64,000 nucleotides of DNA from Erythroxylum novogranatense (Eukaryota; Streptophyta; Magnoliopsida; Malpighiales; Erythroxylaceae), in contig CM057228.1 of the NCBI GenBank assembly GCA_029891385.1, forward strand, positions 64,114,523 to 64,178,522. The letters run 5' to 3'. Positions 1 through 10,517 of the stretch are shown here, piece after piece. Every line of letters begins with the position of its first letter. Position 1 is the first letter of the stretch. Made by a program: the position numbers and the translations under genes. Below the pieces are notes generated by a model that did no database searches, had not been told where the DNA came from, and worked only from the letters and a program-made list of their open reading frames with translations.

Positions 1-363
1 GTATCGATGGAAGAACAATTAGTAACAATTTAATATAAATACATAAATAAAATATAAATTTTATAATTATAATATCATTATAATTTTTTTTGGTAACATA
101 CGATTATCTTATAAATTTTATTATAAATACTTAATATATAAAATATTTTTAAACAATTATATTACTAAACTATGTCCAAAGCTATGCTTCCCTTGTTCTG
201 TGCAAGCGAAATACGGTCGTGTTCATTTCGGTACTCGGAGTAGGCTTCTGAAATTCCTTTTTTGTTAATCATCGGAGTAGGGTTAAGGAAACTCGGTGAC
301 GGACCATTGGAAGATCAAACCTTTCGTAAACGTAGTATATGAAGTTTGATGCTTTAGAAATCA
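1..363. other. 5' flank and leader of the PPR gene
   Basis: The first ~175 bases are very AT-rich and hold no recognisable gene. The part after ~180 is more balanced and is probably promoter plus 5' leader of the PPR gene at 364. Two upstream ATGs lie just before the main start: one at 349 opens a two-codon ORF ending at 357, and one at 339 opens an out-of-frame ORF that overlaps the main start and ends at 419. Both could lower translation of the PPR protein. No TATA box can be assigned with confidence. Confidence 0.4.
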
Positions 364-1878
364 ATGGTGATCCTGAACTCTTATCGCTTGTTTCAATCAC
401 AGTCAAGGTACGCTTCTAGAAAAATTGTGCTGAAACCCACTTCCCTCCTCTCTCATCCACTCTTCTCTAGCAGCCACTTGATCTCCATAGACGATGACGT
501 AGAAGTCGTTTATCGCATTATAACTAGCTCATCATCCTCACAGAACCTGAGACAAACCTTAAAATCAATTGGAGTTTTCCTCTCTAACGATTTAATCGAT
601 AAAGTCCTGCTAAAGTTCAGGTTTGCTCATGGAAACCCTTTACAAGCGCTTGAATTCTTTAAACTCACTTCTAATAGAAGAGGGTTTTATCACACTCCCT
701 TCTCTGTGGATACTATGGTTTATATACTTGGCAGGACCCGTAAATTTGAACATATTTGGGATGTCTTGATTGAAATAAAAAGAAAAGACCCGTCTTTGAT
801 ATCTTCTCGTACAATTCAGGTGGTTTTGGCTAGAATTGCTAAGCTCTGCTCCGTCAGGCAGACAGTGGAGTCGTTTAGAAAGTTTAAGAAGTTGGTTCCC
901 GTATTTGATATTACTTGTTTTAATGCCTTGTTGAGGACTTTATGTCAGGAGAAGAGCATGACTGATGCTAGAAATGTTTACCATCAGCTAAAGAAGGGAT
1001 ATAGGCCTAATTTGCAGACTTTTAATATCCTTTTATCTGGTTGGAAGTCATCAGAGGAAGCTGAATCATTCCTTGAAGAAATGATAGAATTGGGTGTCAA
1101 ACCAGATATTGTAACATACAATTCTTTAATTGATGTGTACAGTAAGAGTCGGGAGATACAAAAGGCATATCGGATGCTCAAAAAGATGAGAGAGGAGGAT
1201 ATCACACCTGATGTCATCACATATACCATCATCATTGGAGGGTTGGGATTGATCGGTCAACCTGATAAAGCCAGGTATGTGTTGAAGGAAATGGAGGAGT
1301 ATGGGTGTCATCCTGATGTGGCGGCTTACAATGCTGCCATTCGGAACTATTGTATTGCAAAGAGACTAAATGATGCTTTTGGCTTAATCAATGAGATGGT
1401 TGAAAAGGGAATGAATCCAAATGCAACCACTTACAATCTCTTCTTTCGGGTCTTTTATTGGTCAAATGACTTGCATAGCTCATGGAACCTGTATAACAGG
1501 ATGACACATGCTGGTTGCCTGCCAAATACTCAATCTTGTATGTTCCTATTCAGGTTGTTTCGAAGGCATGAAAATGCGGAAATGGCATTACAGCTGTGGG
1601 ATGACATGGTGAAGATAGGTTTTGGATCTTTAGCTTTGGCTTCTGATGTTTTATTTGATTTGTTATGTGATATGGGCAGGTTGGCAGAAGCAGAGATGTG
1701 TTTCTTGCAAATGGTTGAAAAAGGTTATAAACCAAGTAATGTTTCTTTCAAGAGGATCAAGGTTCTACTGGAATTGGCAAACAAGCATGACGTCCTTCAG
1801 AACTTGGAAGAGAAAATGACTACTTTTGGCCCTTCAATAAAAGTGGCTGGAGTTCCAGAGGACCTTTCTGAGACGTAA
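364..1878 (+). CDS. P-class pentatricopeptide repeat protein, probably organelle-targeted
   Basis: Intact intronless ORF of 504 codons. PPR proteins bind single-stranded organellar RNA and act in its processing, stability or translation. The N-terminus (about residues 1-40) is rich in Ser, Arg, Lys and Leu, with acidic residues appearing only at 43-45, as in a mitochondrial or plastid presequence. About eight tandem 32-35-residue motifs follow at roughly 182-215, 216-247, 248-282, 283-317, 318-352, 353-387, 388-422 and 423-457. Examples are DIVTYNSLIDVYSKS and DVITYTIIIGG, with GVKPD- or GCHPD-type ends. Weaker helical repeats may occupy 75-180. No E, E+ or DYW editing domain follows, so this is a plain P-class protein. 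ATG 364 is the first in-frame start. Absence of introns is normal for the family. The exact orthologue and RNA target are unknown. Confidence 0.93.
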   Translation: MVILNSYRLFQSQSRYASRKIVLKPTSLLSHPLFSSSHLISIDDDVEVVYRIITSSSSSQNLRQTLKSIGVFLSNDLIDKVLLKFRFAHGNPLQALEFFKLTSNRRGFYHTPFSVDTMVYILGRTRKFEHIWDVLIEIKRKDPSLISSRTIQVVLARIAKLCSVRQTVESFRKFKKLVPVFDITCFNALLRTLCQEKSMTDARNVYHQLKKGYRPNLQTFNILLSGWKSSEEAESFLEEMIELGVKPDIVTYNSLIDVYSKSREIQKAYRMLKKMREEDITPDVITYTIIIGGLGLIGQPDKARYVLKEMEEYGCHPDVAAYNAAIRNYCIAKRLNDAFGLINEMVEKGMNPNATTYNLFFRVFYWSNDLHSSWNLYNRMTHAGCLPNTQSCMFLFRLFRRHENAEMALQLWDDMVKIGFGSLALASDVLFDLLCDMGRLAEAEMCFLQMVEKGYKPSNVSFKRIKVLLELANKHDVLQNLEEKMTTFGPSIKVAGVPEDLSET

Positions 1879-2820
1879 GATCCAGACTCACTTTCTAGTG
1901 AGTCCTATGGCTGCAAACTTGTGACTGATCATACCATATTTCAACCGACAGTGAGCAAAAGGTTCAATGCTCAAAAGTTGTTAAATTGCTTCTGCTCCTG
2001 TCCATTTGAATCCAATGCATTCTTTTTCATCATCCGTTTTTAACACATTGATTTTTACTATCACATTTATGCTTTCTCTATAAGGTGCTACTGGATTTGG
2101 CAAACAAGCATGATGTCTATTGGGTGAAGAAGACAGGTCTTTGTGGATTACCCAGATTTGACTTCAGCTGCTAGGAAAGGCCAAGTAAAGAACTCATGTA
2201 ACTGAATAGAGGCCATGTCTGATGTAATTGAATTGAGAGAACTTTCTGCTAAACAATATACTTATTAGTTAATCACCAAGGAAGACGATATGACCTATCT
2301 GACTTAGGTCAAAGAATTTGATAAGCTATGGGGTGAATGAGAGTGGCACATTGTAAGTTTGTTGAAAATTGAGGTTCTGCATTCTCAGGAAAGGTTGTGC
2401 TTGGGTTGATGTTGGAAATGAAAATCAGATTCATTATGAGTTAAGTTCATTGGTTGATTTGAGGGCCCAATCATGTTTTGGGTGTAATTCCTCTTTTATT
2501 GATGTAGGTCTGTTGTCGGTCTCTCTGGAAGTACGGAAAGAATTGTGTTAAGAACAGATTTTCCTGTTCTGGCAATACTATAGGTATTAAAGTACTCCAT
2601 TCTATGCTTGGTGTGGGGGGAGCAATGCAGAACTGAACAGACTAGAAAGTGAATTATCTTTCCCTGTTGGATTTGTCCACTTAGAGAGAGAGAGATGATG
2701 AACAACGCATTCCAGTATATTGGAAGGCATTAACACTGGATGATACCTCTGAGCTACCCCTTGTAGAAGATCAACAGAATTCTTCACTAACTCAAGCAGT
2801 GGACTGACTTGTTAATTAAG
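1879..2820 (+). other. 3' flank of the PPR gene, no convincing gene
   Basis: Non-coding stretch after the PPR stop, presumably 3' UTR and spacer. A 37-bp segment at 2082-2118 repeats the end of the PPR coding region. A 60-codon ORF at 2369-2551 faintly recalls a PPR E-motif (around KGCAWVDVGN) but has no supporting context. Nothing else is recognisable. Confidence 0.4.
2082..2118 (+). repeat. Partial copy of the PPR 3' coding end
   Basis: This segment matches 1759-1795 of the PPR coding sequence at about 33 of 37 positions; the shared core includes TTGGCAAACAAGCATGA. It lies ~205 bp after the stop codon. It is probably a relic of a local duplication, or of an older, longer 3' end. Confidence 0.75.
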
Positions 2821-3889
2821 TAATTCTTTTCACATTTTCTTTTCTTTCTCATTTCTTGTCTCTGTCTTTCACAAGATGGAACTTGAGAAAATGAGATATA
2901 TATTTTTGCTTTTACCATTTGGATTGAAGGTCTAATATCTTATGTCATGACATTATTGTTATAAGGTTGTGTGTGTTGGTGTATTGATCACTGGAGGGTT
3001 TTGGTTCGAGTGCAACCTCAACTTAAAATTGGAGAGGTGAGAGGTAAGCAGCATTAGCATTATTGCTTTCATGTTAGCATCCGCGTTTATCCATTAAAGC
3101 GCAGACTGAGAACGCAGAGATTGATATACATTATGCACAAATGCACGCAAATTTTTTTTTTTTTTATTGGCCCAAAATCACTTTAACGGTTATTGAACAC
3201 ACAAATTAGTCATTGCAGACTAGATACTTAACAGCTTGTTCTTAGGCTCGATATGGCGGCTGACGTTTAACCTTCTATTATGGTAGACATTTAACTCCTA
3301 TTTTATGGACAAAAGCAATCGAGGGTTTGGTTATGATGAGAAATGTAAAAAATATAGTTAAGAAACAATGCAAATTAAAATACGGAAAGGCAATGGTAAA
3401 CAAACCTTATTCTAAATCCACCTTTGAAATTATAATCTGAATATAGATACACCTAATAATCAATTTATTCTTTGAGTATTCATTGTCGAAATTATTTCCT
3501 ATCTCTCTTTACTTATTGTTAATGAGAGAAAAACAAATCAATTAGCAGTAACTAGTGAACAACCTGTTTCAGGTGCACAAAGATTTAGATCAGTAGTACA
3601 TTTAAGAATTAAAAAGATTGATTAATGGTGAGCCATCTATTTTACGTGTAAGTTATAAATTTTTTAATACTAATCTATTACTCACAACTAAGATAATTAA
3701 TGCACCTACCAAAACTTTCTTTACCATTGGATGATGATGATTAATTCTTGAAATTGATCCTTCCAATTATATATGGAGTGGAGTATTAAAAGGATAGATT
3801 ATGATGCTTCTCATATTAAGACAATGAGTCCCTTTGTAGGTATAAATTGGGAACTTTATGGATACTCAGCAATAATATCATATAAATGA
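2821..3889. other. Intergenic, with a possible SINE-like stretch
   Basis: No ORF of note. At about 2965-3170 there is a pol III B-box-like string (GGTTCGAGTGC, at ~3003) followed by a run of T at ~3152-3165. This is what a decayed tRNA-derived SINE could look like, but no A box or target duplication was found. The rest is AT-rich with no assignable content. Confidence 0.25.
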
Positions 3890-5380
3890 AAATGAATTAT
3901 TGACGGTAGTAAAAGTTGTCAATTTTTTTTTGTTTTATTACCTAAAAGTTTTTTATTAAGAATGGATAATACTCAAGTTAAAGCTTGTATTCAAAATAAT
4001 TTTCCTTCTAAACCTAAATATAAAAGATATATCAAATGACAAAATATACCTTTAATGTTGAAGTTATCAAATATAATAATAATGTTTTGCATATTTTTAA
4101 CTAGAGATGGTCAACCACAAAGAAGAGATACTTGATTGGACCAAATCTTCGAAGATATGGATAATTTCCAATCATCAATAAAAGATTTATCGGATATTGC
4201 AAATTTCAACTCAATGCCAAAAGAAATTGCTAAGTTACTTCTTTCATTTTCTCATATAGGGCAAGCCAAGATAAACCACTACAACTATCCTAAACAAAAA
4301 CTTTATAGCCTAATTAGCAAGGCTAAAATAGTGGAAGATACATCGTCTACAGGCTCTTCTTATCCGATAAAAGAATCTACTAGTCAACATATTCAGCTAA
4401 AAGAAATTACTTTTGATAGTATCTCATAAGACCTAATACTATGTAAAAATCAAGGATTCAAAAAATTGTCATGTTTGATAGCATTCCAAAAGGTCCTCCT
4501 ACTATTCAAGCGCATTATTAGGTAATCACATATTTATACTCTGCAAAATAATGATAGTTGCTACATTGATTTTTCTAGGAAATACCCTAGACTAAACTTT
4601 TTGCAAGGAGCTCATCCTCAAATTATTCATGATTAGTATGACTTTGGAATCATAAATGCTATATACTTGATGAACCCAGAGTTTCCCGAGATATCATTAC
4701 TTACCAAATGGATCAAAGAAGGGATTAAGGATTGTTATCTAAATAATCCTACAATAACTCCAACATATACCTTGGTATTGAAGATATTATCTACTGGTCT
4801 AGATTTTTATGAAGAAGAATGATATGACGCTTATCATTTTATTACTTTGGGAAAGGCAGAATATTTTTGCATTACAGTGGATACTAAATTATGAAAAGAA
4901 TTTTCTAAATATAGTGAAAATGATAATTATTATTGAAGACCATTAGGACAGGATTGTTACTTTTGGTATAGAGGCAGTATTTAAAATGCGATTCGAACCT
5001 ATGTAAAAAAAACAAAATTTCGTTACTAATGATAGCCTGAACTAGAAAGACATCATTAGCTACTGAAAATTTTATGAAAATGAAGATAAGTATAACTGAA
5101 AGAATAAAGATAAGATCTAGCCTTGAAGCACAAAAAAGATCCAGTCATGTTTGAAAGCATACAGAAAATATATGTCCTGCTTATACAAGTGGGTGGAAAA
5201 CTTCCAAAGAGAAAGATGAAGTTGAACCATATGGCGTCTATACATACAACAATTTTGAGTCTGAAAGATAAGAAGATAAAATGGAAATCTCTCTAGCACT
5301 CAGAGGAAAAAGAATCCGCTATATATAAAGTTAGAATCTCCTTTTGAAAAAAGATAAGATGAAATTTAATTCCTATATCA
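3890..5380 (+). mobile_element. Decayed endogenous pararetrovirus-like sequence (capsid-region-like)
   Basis: Several short plus-strand frames, broken by stops and frameshifts, read like the polyprotein of integrated plant Caulimoviridae (florendovirus or petuvirus type). The longest is 4136-4429 (97 codons). A second block at about 4570-4980 includes phrases such as FLQGAHPQIIHD and TKWIKEGIKD, and ends with several in-frame stops. These resemble endogenous caulimovirid polyproteins as I remember them; I could not search a database. It is clearly non-functional. The right edge is cut by element A. An alternative is a highly decayed retrotransposon gag. Confidence 0.42.
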
Positions 5381-5385
5381 TGTGG
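5381..5385. repeat. Target-site duplication of element A (left copy)
   Basis: TGTGG directly precedes the left LTR. The same five bases directly follow the right LTR at 15015-15019. A perfect 5-bp duplication is the hallmark of LTR-retrotransposon integration and fixes both element boundaries. Confidence 0.93.
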
Positions 5386-6711
5386 TGTTGGGACCCGATC
5401 CGGGAACCGGATCCCAACCGAAAAACGGAGGGAACGGAATCGAATGAAAACGGAAATTTCGTATCGAATTTTCGAATCAGAATACAAAGCATAAGAATCG
5501 AAAGCGAAGCGCATAAACGGAAATTTCGCATCGAAATTTTGAATCGGAAATAATATGGCGAATTACAATTCGATACAAATAACAGAATGCGAATCGAATC
5601 AAAGAACAAAGGTGAACTGAAAGCAAATCGAATCATAAAGTGACATACAAAGCGAATTTATTCGGAATCCAAACGGAAACGAATCGATAAACGAAGCAAA
5701 CAAAACGGACGAAACAAATCATATAGCAAAACAAAGCGAAGTTGATACTCAACAAATGTCCGACATCCGTGCATAAGTTATCTACATAAAGCGTCGCGTT
5801 GGAGATCTAAACTAAGACATATTCCAAAACCCGGTATGAATTTTTTTTCCTTTCTTTATCATTCATTCTTATATCAATCACATCCATATAATTTCCCATA
5901 GGAAATTCATTCTTAAACCCAAAACTCAGCAATCATACAAAATCTTATACAAATCCATACAACTCTCAAATTACATTTTATTCAAATTTTATCAAAATTT
6001 TGGCAGCATAACGGCTGCATTTAGCCTAACCCAAACCTGCAAAGTGTTCAAAACAGCACTTCTAAAAGCCCGATAAATCAAACAATCATCAAAATCAACC
6101 GGACCCTCCGTCCGGGATTTCAGCAGAAACAACGCAATCTTAATTCTAAAATGTTCTCATAACTATAATACAATATACTAATCTCATAACTCAATTTCGC
6201 TTCCAAATTCATACACAATTTCATATACAAATTCCAAAACCATGCACAACACCGACTTTATACACAAATACACTTTTCCAAACTTATCTTAAGCCATAAA
6301 CATATTCATACTAAAGATCCAAATTACACAAAATCTAATCGACACAAATGTAAATCGATGTCTTCACATTCTTTCATCCGATCTCCCGTCAAACCCGGAG
6401 ATGTGGATGAAAGGGGTGAGCTTCGAAGCTCGTGGATAACACATTTATAAATTGAATAATAAGCGTAAATCAATTTTCATAAACTTTTTGCCAAAAGGCT
6501 AATTTTTCAAACTTTATAATTTTTCAAACAATTTCCTCAAACCCTTTTTTCATATTTTCAAACTTTTCCTCAAACCCTTTTCATATTTTTCAAACTTTTC
6601 ACAATAATCTCACTTTTCTCATTTTTTTCAAACTTCTCAAATTTTTCATAAATATGAATGCAACATTCAGAGACAAAATTGAAAACACATAACATATCGA
6701 ATGGTCTGTTC

Positions 6712-6850
6712 GGTCCAAAATAGAGCGATCGCACATTTCATATAGCGGTCCTGCGATCGTGAGCAGAAACACTACACTTTCCGCGATAGCGGTCTAGTGT
6801 AGCCGTGAGGAGTCCGAATCGAGCTCCGTGCCACTAATGGCGGCGGGGCG
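6712..6850. repeat. Hairpin-rich tract in element A LTR
   Basis: Successive inverted repeats. The clearest is 6772-6802: outer arms CTACAC and GTGTAG, and inner stem CCGC-GATA-GCGG. A second is a GGAG...CTCC stem at ~6809-6826. The right-LTR counterpart is about 11845-11995, where sequence differs markedly although most of the LTR is nearly identical. A matching hairpin sits in F at 47819-47849. Confidence 0.65.
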
Positions 6851-8946
6851 AAGGCTATACAAATAGAGACAATGACTCACCAAAGGACCTAACCGAACCC
6901 ACATAACACGTAAACGAAAACAAAGATTCGAATTGCCCGAAGGCACTTTTCAAAATCTTACTTTTCACACATTCACATAGTGCATAATATTCAATCACTT
7001 CAATCAACCATTTCACATATAAATCAAAGTCATAACAATGAATGCAATAATTTCCTTCAATATAATTTAGATTTACTCAAAATTTCATTCTCACATCATT
7101 CAAATAATCTAAACACAACGGATTTCATAGACTTTGCATTTTCGTAAAATTTATTCCGAAAGCCAATTTTTCAAACATTTATAAAAACAATAATTTATCA
7201 AAAATCCAATTCTTGCTTTCTTTAATTTTTGAAAATTCGTATTAAGCTTACAGATCGAAATATAAATATGCTACCCACCTCGAAATGATGCTAGAATTAG
7301 TCCGATCATCAATTTGACCAACGCCTTTATTCTTCCAATTTAAAATTGACATAAGCCATAAAATCCAAATTCCACATCATAAATTGAGAAATTCCCAAAA
7401 TTAACTATCGGAAATTCATAAACATCATACTTCCAAGCTTTCTAAAATCAGAATTTCTAAAATCCCCAATTTCAAAAATTCGACCTAAACCAATACACTC
7501 AAATTCAATCTCATAAATAACTTAATTTTCAAAACTAACTTCACAATTCATCAATTCGCACTAATTCCAAAATATCTAGGTCCTCAATTTCAAAATTTTC
7601 CAAATCTTAAAATTGGCCTAAACCAATTTATCCAAATTCAATACCATAAAATAAAATTTCTTCAAAATTAACCTCATATTCTACAAACCCATATCATTAT
7701 CTATAATTCTACACCAAAATTTCACAAAATTCTTAATCATAAAATTAAGCCTAAACCTAAATCAAATTTCCATCCAAAATTAAACCCAACCTAAAACATA
7801 TATATCAAAATCAACTTCATAAATCACAAACCCATATCATTATCTATATTTCTTAATCAAAACTCAACAAAACTCATAGTTGAAAATTTTCCTTATCTCA
7901 TTTCTCCACCAAATTCGAATTTTCTTGGTTCCTTAGGAAGCTCTCATCATTCTCCACTCTTTTCCATCTTGGAAAAATCCCAAAAGCCTTAAGAAATAAG
8001 TAGAAAAATCAAAGGTTACCTTTCTCCCTCTTCTTTTCTCCCAACCGAAACTTCTTCATTCTTCTTCTCCTTCTTATTTTCTATTCTTTTCTTATGAAAT
8101 TCCCAGCCACTTTCGTGGCTTTTAATTGCTCAAAACGACATCCCTCATGTGTGTTTCATTAAATGATGGTTAATTGACCATTTTACCCTCCATTTAAAGC
8201 TTAAAGACATGCTTACTTGCGGGTTGATTCGCACTATCAAGATGAAGGAATTTGTCCAAACTTCCTTCTAGAGAAATGTTCCTCTCAATCATACGAATCC
8301 AACGCCACCAACCGCGCTCAATTCGGATCACTATACCAAAAGTTATGCACAAAACAGTTCAATAATATCCATATTCTAACACATTTTTCATATATGATTA
8401 TTTCCGTCCAAAGGTTTACATTCTTCATCTTAGAATTGAAACTCAATGTCTTCATAACAATTATAGCCTTATGTCTCTAGTTTAATTCAAAACAAGAATC
8501 GCCTCGTTTCGATTCCCAGATCAAAAGTTATGCTCAAAATACTCTTAGGTGTTCCTAATCCAAAAATTTCACCCTAATCCGAACTTAAATTCAGAAATCA
8601 AAAGTCTTAGGGGCAAAATTGACATTTAATGTCTTCATATGATTTGTATCCCCTTGTCTTATCTTTATTTTGCCTCAAGAATCGCTTCAATCGGATCTCT
8701 ACAGATCCCGAATTTCACAAAATACTGAATCATGTTCGGAAAATTTCCCAACTAACTTTGATTAAATTAATCACCATCAATTAAATCTCAAAAATTCACA
8801 AATTTCCTATGAGAATGTAGGGAATTGTCTTACGAATCCAACGCCGCAAGAATCAACTCAATCGGATGTCGGACGGAAAAGATATGAGCAAAATAGTGAA
8901 CAAAGGTCGAATCGGAGGAGGAAGCAAGAACACTAAAGGAGCAAAA

Positions 8947-9033
8947 CGGCGTCAGATAGGCGAGGTCACCTGGTGACGTTGTCGCCTGGTGACGCGAGCC
9001 AAACCTTCGCCGTCACCCTAGCAACGGGTGATA
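8947..9033. repeat. GC-rich palindromic module in element A left LTR
   Basis: A GC-rich island in AT-rich DNA, made of overlapping GTCACC/GGTGAC and GGCGA/TCGCC units. It includes the palindrome GTCACCTGGTGAC at 8965-8977. The right LTR has a longer version at 14097-14204. Related hairpins occur in the element D LTRs. Confidence 0.7.
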
Positions 9034-9843
9034 CATTTTTCTTTTTTTTTTCACATAAAAAAATCTAAAACTTTCAAAATTCATAACTCTTAATCCCGAA
9101 CTCCAATTTTGACAAACTTAGTCTCTATAGAAAGCTTGAAGGAAGCTCTACATCTTCCACGAAGGACATAAAAATCAATTTGACTCCTACGGGAGTCCAT
9201 TTTTCGGTCAAAGATACTATCCTCTAATAATCATGCTAAAACCACAATATAAACTTGTAAAAATCATAACTTATTATTCCGAGATCGAAAAATTGCATAC
9301 TTTATATCGAAATAAAGATCAAAACAAACCCTTCAATTTTAATGAAGAACATCAAAGCTCAATTAACCTCTAATTAGGTTAATTTCCCAGTCAAAGTTCC
9401 AACCATAATAAAAGTCAAACCCTATCAAACATAAACTTTGACTGATCATAACTTTCACTCCCGATATCGAAAAATTACAAACTTTATGTCTACAGAAAGC
9501 TCTTAACATAATCTACAAGTTTCCAGAAGACCATTTTCTCAAATTATGCCTAAATCAAAAGTCAACTTTCAAAGGCCAAAAAGTCAACTATTTCACAATT
9601 TTTCATATTTTCACTCTTTCTCTTTTTATTCATGATTTTCAACTTAATTTCAAACAACTCATCCACTTAATTTCATAAACCACACCAATCCACTCAAAAC
9701 CCCAAAGATATCAAAATCAAAATATTTCTTTTCTTATCAATATCCTTTAATTTTAAGTCCTCTATTACACAATACATACTCAAAGCACTTCTTAAATTTC
9801 ACTTTCATAATCCAAATTTTCACTCAAAGATCGGGGTCCAACA

Positions 9844-10517
9844 TTTCTTCCCCCCTTAAAAGAATTTCGTCCTCGAAATTCATACTTACCTAAACTCCAA
9901 GTGACTCATTCTTGCATAAATTTCTTTATAAACAAAGATGATCAAGCACTTTTTTTTTTTTTACCAATTTCTTTCCAAAATCATAATCGATTTCTTTTCT
10001 TATCTACATTCCTCATCATATCTCTTCACAACATTTCACTTTTTGTATCTCATAACACCCATATCATCTCAAAGCACTATATCTATAACTTATTATTTCT
10101 TCATATATGGACACAAGTCAATGGTCCATTTCTTAAGGAACCCTAATATGGTTCACTCATCATTTAATCTTTACCATCACGTCATCTTTCTAAAAGTCAT
10201 ACTCTCATCTCACAGAAATACAAGCTATATCAATTTCTCCCAATTCATTATGCAATTCACATTTCAAGTTCCACAAACGCATGTTTCTAATCAATCATAT
10301 TCTTAACACCCAAATCGAATCAATCACTTGAATTCGTCAAATAGTCATGCACATCAATTTCACATTCCTAAAGACAATCATATTTCTTTCATCAAAATCA
10401 AATGATCACCTAGCACACTCTCACAAATTCACTCTTATCTTTACAAACTCTTATCAATTCCTTATTCATACTCATACGCCCAAGTAAGATCATATTACTG
10501 GGCTCTGATACCCTAAA
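9844..10517 (-). other. Element A interior: pol tail, polypurine tract and primer-binding site only
   Basis: On the minus strand, 9844-9857 is a purine-rich tract, preceded at about 9858-9890 by the typical end of a Ty3/gypsy polyprotein (reading like FRGRNF or EDEIF). At 10500-10514 the minus strand reads GGGTATCAGAGCCC, the initiator-Met tRNA primer-binding site, next to the right LTR. The ~600 bp between are C/T-rich on the plus strand and contain no conserved coding sequence; ORFs at 9901-10306 are composition artefacts. Confidence 0.85.

Larger units (their letters stand above)
5386..9843 (-). repeat. Element A left LTR (3' LTR in element orientation)
   Basis: 4458 bp with TG...CA ends. 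It contains a hairpin-rich tract at about 6712-6850, a GC-rich hairpin module at 8947-9033, and a non-coding motif beginning CATAACT at 9082, 9265 and 9447. The plus strand has far more C than G, so the sense transcript is G-rich. Small ORFs inside (such as 8217-8480) are antisense or chance. Confidence 0.92.

Noticed and set aside
2369..2551. 60-codon ORF resembling a PPR E-motif
   Set aside because: Similarity is limited to a few residues, with no upstream repeats and no splice evidence linking it to the PPR gene.
5293..5636. ORFs on both strands at the left edge of element A (also 10410-10777)
   Set aside because: They repeat in both LTRs, cross the element boundary and reflect the G-poor composition.
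8217..8480. 87-codon ORF in both LTRs of A (also 13367-13630)
   Set aside because: Antisense, no domain; a duplicated chance ORF.
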